The notes under the pieces were generated by a model, which was not told the origin of the DNA, did no database searches, and saw only the letters and a program-made list of their open reading frames with translations. A stretch of DNA of 8,764 bases from a bacterium. GTDB lineage: Bacteria; Patescibacteriota; Microgenomatia; Levybacterales; UBA12049. The stretch lies in contig JAKAMH010000019.1 in NCBI GenBank assembly GCA_021813005.1, positions 4,868-13,631 on the forward strand, written 5' to 3'. This document shows, piece by piece, positions 7,073-8,764 of the stretch. Position 1 is the first letter of the stretch. Each line of letters opens with the position of its first letter. Both the position numbers and the translations under genes were made by a program.

Positions 7073-7660
7073 ATGAAACAATTCTTAACCTCAAATAAAA
7101 AAGCCGCCGGTTTCACACTTATTGAATTGCTTGTCGTTATCGGTATATTGGGCATTCTGGCCGCGGCACTTATCGCGACCATTGATCCGTTTGAGCAACT
7201 CAAAAAAGCGCAGGATGCCAATGTCAAGAACACGGCGGTAGAATTTGTCAACGCCAATATTCGTTATTACACAACTCATAATACTCTCCCCTGGACGGAT
7301 ATTAACAATGCGGCAGTTGGTGCCTGCACGACGTTGACTACGGCCGGTACCCCCATTACTGTGGCTCCGATTCCTCTTTACGGGGGTGCATCCAATACGG
7401 CCGCAACTAACTGCTTACAGGGCCTTATTGCGGATGGTGAGCTCAAAACAGGATTCACGACGGTTACGGATACTCTGAAGGCGATTTATGTGAGTAGTAA
7501 TGAGGTTGACGCCACCAATACAGTTGTTGCCTGTTTCAAACCGCAATCCAAATCACAGGCAAAGGATGCCAACTGCAAATTTAACCAGGATGGTACACCC
7601 AATGCTACTGCAACACATACGCCTGGTGACCCGAACGAATGTTACTGGTGCGCTGAATAA
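7073..7660 (+). CDS. type IV pilin/pseudopilin with class III prepilin signal
   Basis: This 195-residue protein has a short basic leader (MKQFLTSNKKAAG) and then the prepilin peptidase site G13/F14, giving mature FTLIELL with the assembly Glu at +5 (E18). A hydrophobic helix to about residue 37 follows. It should be cleaved and N-methylated by PilD and built into a type IV pilus or secretion pseudopilus at the cell surface. After the helix, IDPFEQLKKAQDA resembles minimal pilins of CPR/Microgenomates genomes. The globular part is rich in Thr, Ala and Asn and has six cysteines (85, 114, 154, 168, 190, 193), ending in a CYWC pair two residues before the C-terminus; disulfides are plausible. An in-frame TAG at 7049-7051 excludes an upstream start. 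No pilus assembly genes (pilB, C, D, M-Q) are in the window. The glycosyltransferase gene begins 5 bases downstream. Confidence 0.9.
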   Translation: MKQFLTSNKKAAGFTLIELLVVIGILGILAAALIATIDPFEQLKKAQDANVKNTAVEFVNANIRYYTTHNTLPWTDINNAAVGACTTLTTAGTPITVAPIPLYGGASNTAATNCLQGLIADGELKTGFTTVTDTLKAIYVSSNEVDATNTVVACFKPQSKSQAKDANCKFNQDGTPNATATHTPGDPNECYWCAE

Positions 7661-7665
7661 TCCTC

Positions 7666-8764
7666 ATGCGTAATTTGCTGAGATGGAATGTCGCGGTTCC
7701 GTTTTTTTTGTTTTTAGCTTCATTAGTTATATATACCCATAACCTATCTCCGTCAGTGTATGGTGGCGATGTGGGAGATTTTCTTTCCGCGATTTCCGTT
7801 ATGGGTGTCCCTCATCCGCCCGGTTATCCCCTGATGACGGTTCTTGGGATTTTGTTTGCCTGGGCTGTGCCCAACGTGTCACTTCCCTACCGGGTAGGAC
7901 TTATCTCAGCAGTTGCCTCTTCAATAACGCTTGTATTTGTCTACTTGACTGTCCGGCGCCTAACAAAGTCATACGTCTTATCTTTGTTCTCCGCACTTTT
8001 TCTCGCTTTCTCGTATATATTTTTTCTCTACGCCGAGGTGGCCGAGGTTTTTGCGCTGAACACACTCTTTGCTGCACTGCTGTTCTTTTTGTCTATCTGC
8101 TATTATCAGACGAAACAAAAAAAATACCTTTACTGGCTGGCAATTACGGCAGGGCTTGCGCTTACCAATCAGCAGACTATACTTTTACTTTTCCCGTCTA
8201 TACTTATTCTTCTTTGGCACAGAAAGTTTTTTTCTGAGTGGCGCCGGATATGGATCAGTATATCGCTTTTTATCCTGGGCTTTTCTATCTATGCGTATGT
8301 CCCGCTTGCTGCATCACACCATCCGCCTATCAACTGGGACGATGCTTCAAATCTGCCGAATTTTTTGCGGCTTCTTCTAAGAATGGATTTTGGCACATTT
8401 TCAAGCGGAGCTAACGGACTTTCATTTCACGCTCCGCTTCCGCAACGCCTATTTACCCTTTCGCAGTATGATCTTCTCATGCGCATCTACGCGACACCGG
8501 CCGGTATAATTTTGGCTATTTTGGGAGGGATTTTTCTCTTTTTCCGTGAAAGACGGTTATTTGTGTCATTTTTCCTTGCCTTCCTGCTTTCCGGACCAAT
8601 TTTTATTGCCTATTCGGGGTTTCCTTTAAATTCGGATTTTAATATCGGAGCTGTTGAGCGATTCTTCCTCTTGTCTATCCTTATCGTGGCGCTTCTTGCA
8701 CCGTTTGGCATACAACTGCTTACCAACTTTTTTACGCATGTTTTGCGTGATATTGCGGAAAAAA
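7666..8764 (+). CDS. DUF2723 (GT117/TMEM260-like) multi-pass membrane glycosyltransferase, 3' truncated by window end
   Basis: The frame is open from ATG 7666 to the window edge (366 codons visible); an in-frame TGA at 7654-7656 fixes the start region. The first membrane helix (about 9-24) is followed by SPSVYGGDVGDF (28-39), an acidic loop equivalent to the DSGEF loop of the family, then MGVPHPPGYPL (46-56), the DUF2723 hallmark. Later family-like pieces are LYAEVAEVFALN (121-132), GLALTNQQT (163-171), YVPLAASHHPPINWDD (211-226) and VERFFLL (330-336). At least seven to eight hydrophobic helices are visible. The family has a GT-C fold using polyprenyl-linked sugar outside the membrane; the animal homologue TMEM260 is a protein O-mannosyltransferase. 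It lies 5 bases after the pilin stop with no Shine-Dalgarno, so co-transcription is likely and the pilin is a plausible substrate (inference). The sugar, acceptor and any C-terminal domain cannot be seen. Confidence 0.88.
   Translation, partial: MRNLLRWNVAVPFFLFLASLVIYTHNLSPSVYGGDVGDFLSAISVMGVPHPPGYPLMTVLGILFAWAVPNVSLPYRVGLISAVASSITLVFVYLTVRRLTKSYVLSLFSALFLAFSYIFFLYAEVAEVFALNTLFAALLFFLSICYYQTKQKKYLYWLAITAGLALTNQQTILLLFPSILILLWHRKFFSEWRRIWISISLFILGFSIYAYVPLAASHHPPINWDDASNLPNFLRLLLRMDFGTFSSGANGLSFHAPLPQRLFTLSQYDLLMRIYATPAGIILAILGGIFLFFRERRLFVSFFLAFLLSGPIFIAYSGFPLNSDFNIGAVERFFLLSILIVALLAPFGIQLLTNFFTHVLRDIAEK

Noticed and set aside
8069..8380. Small + strand open frame of 103 codons
   Set aside because: It lies wholly inside the glycosyltransferase gene in another frame. 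The glycosyltransferase frame is open to the window end and carries clear family motifs.
1..8764. Alternative genetic code with TGA as glycine, known in some CPR lineages
   Set aside because: Three genes end in TGA at family-appropriate C-termini, two of them exactly at the start of the next gene, and no well-supported frame contains an internal TGA.

Overview
The window looks like bacterial chromosome from a member of the Candidate Phyla Radiation (Patescibacteria), most likely near Microgenomates. This is inferred from gene style, not from a marker gene. The pointers are a minimal type IV pilin whose N-terminal helix runs on into an IDPFEQLKKAQDA stretch, a histidine kinase with many membrane segments plus GAF, and a DUF2723/TMEM260-like membrane glycosyltransferase. 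All genes lie on the + strand and are tightly packed, and Shine-Dalgarno signals are weak or absent. TGA is a true stop: three genes end on it, so the recoded-TGA lineages are unlikely. No rRNA, tRNA, CRISPR array, insertion sequence or long repeat was seen.

Region A (1-4712) is a four-gene, apparently co-transcribed metabolic cassette. It holds the C-terminal two-thirds of an MIO-type aromatic amino acid ammonia-lyase/aminomutase (cut by the window edge), a PaaK-like adenylate-forming ligase, a ThiF/E1-like adenylating protein and an Acg-like nitroreductase. The junctions are a 5-bp gap, a GTGA overlap and an ATGA overlap. The last two genes match the two halves of the fused ThiF-nitroreductase protein of the mycobacterial Rv1355c (MoeY) type. 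A reasonable model is that an aromatic amino acid is converted to a cinnamate-like acid (or beta-amino acid), activated as an acyl-adenylate or thioester, and then further adenylated, conjugated or redox-modified by the ThiF/flavoprotein pair. The product is unknown. This cassette is the best candidate here for an undescribed system.

Region B (4713-6975) is one large sensor histidine kinase with about nine membrane segments, a GAF-like domain, HisKA and HATPase. A possible promoter sits just before it, and no response regulator is visible.

Region C (6976-8764) starts with a 97-bp gap carrying a weak hairpin and a plausible promoter. A prepilin-type pseudopilin with six cysteines follows. Five bases after its stop begins a multi-membrane glycosyltransferase of the DUF2723 (GT117/TMEM260) family that runs off the window. 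Pilin and transferase probably share a transcript, which suggests surface pilin glycosylation.
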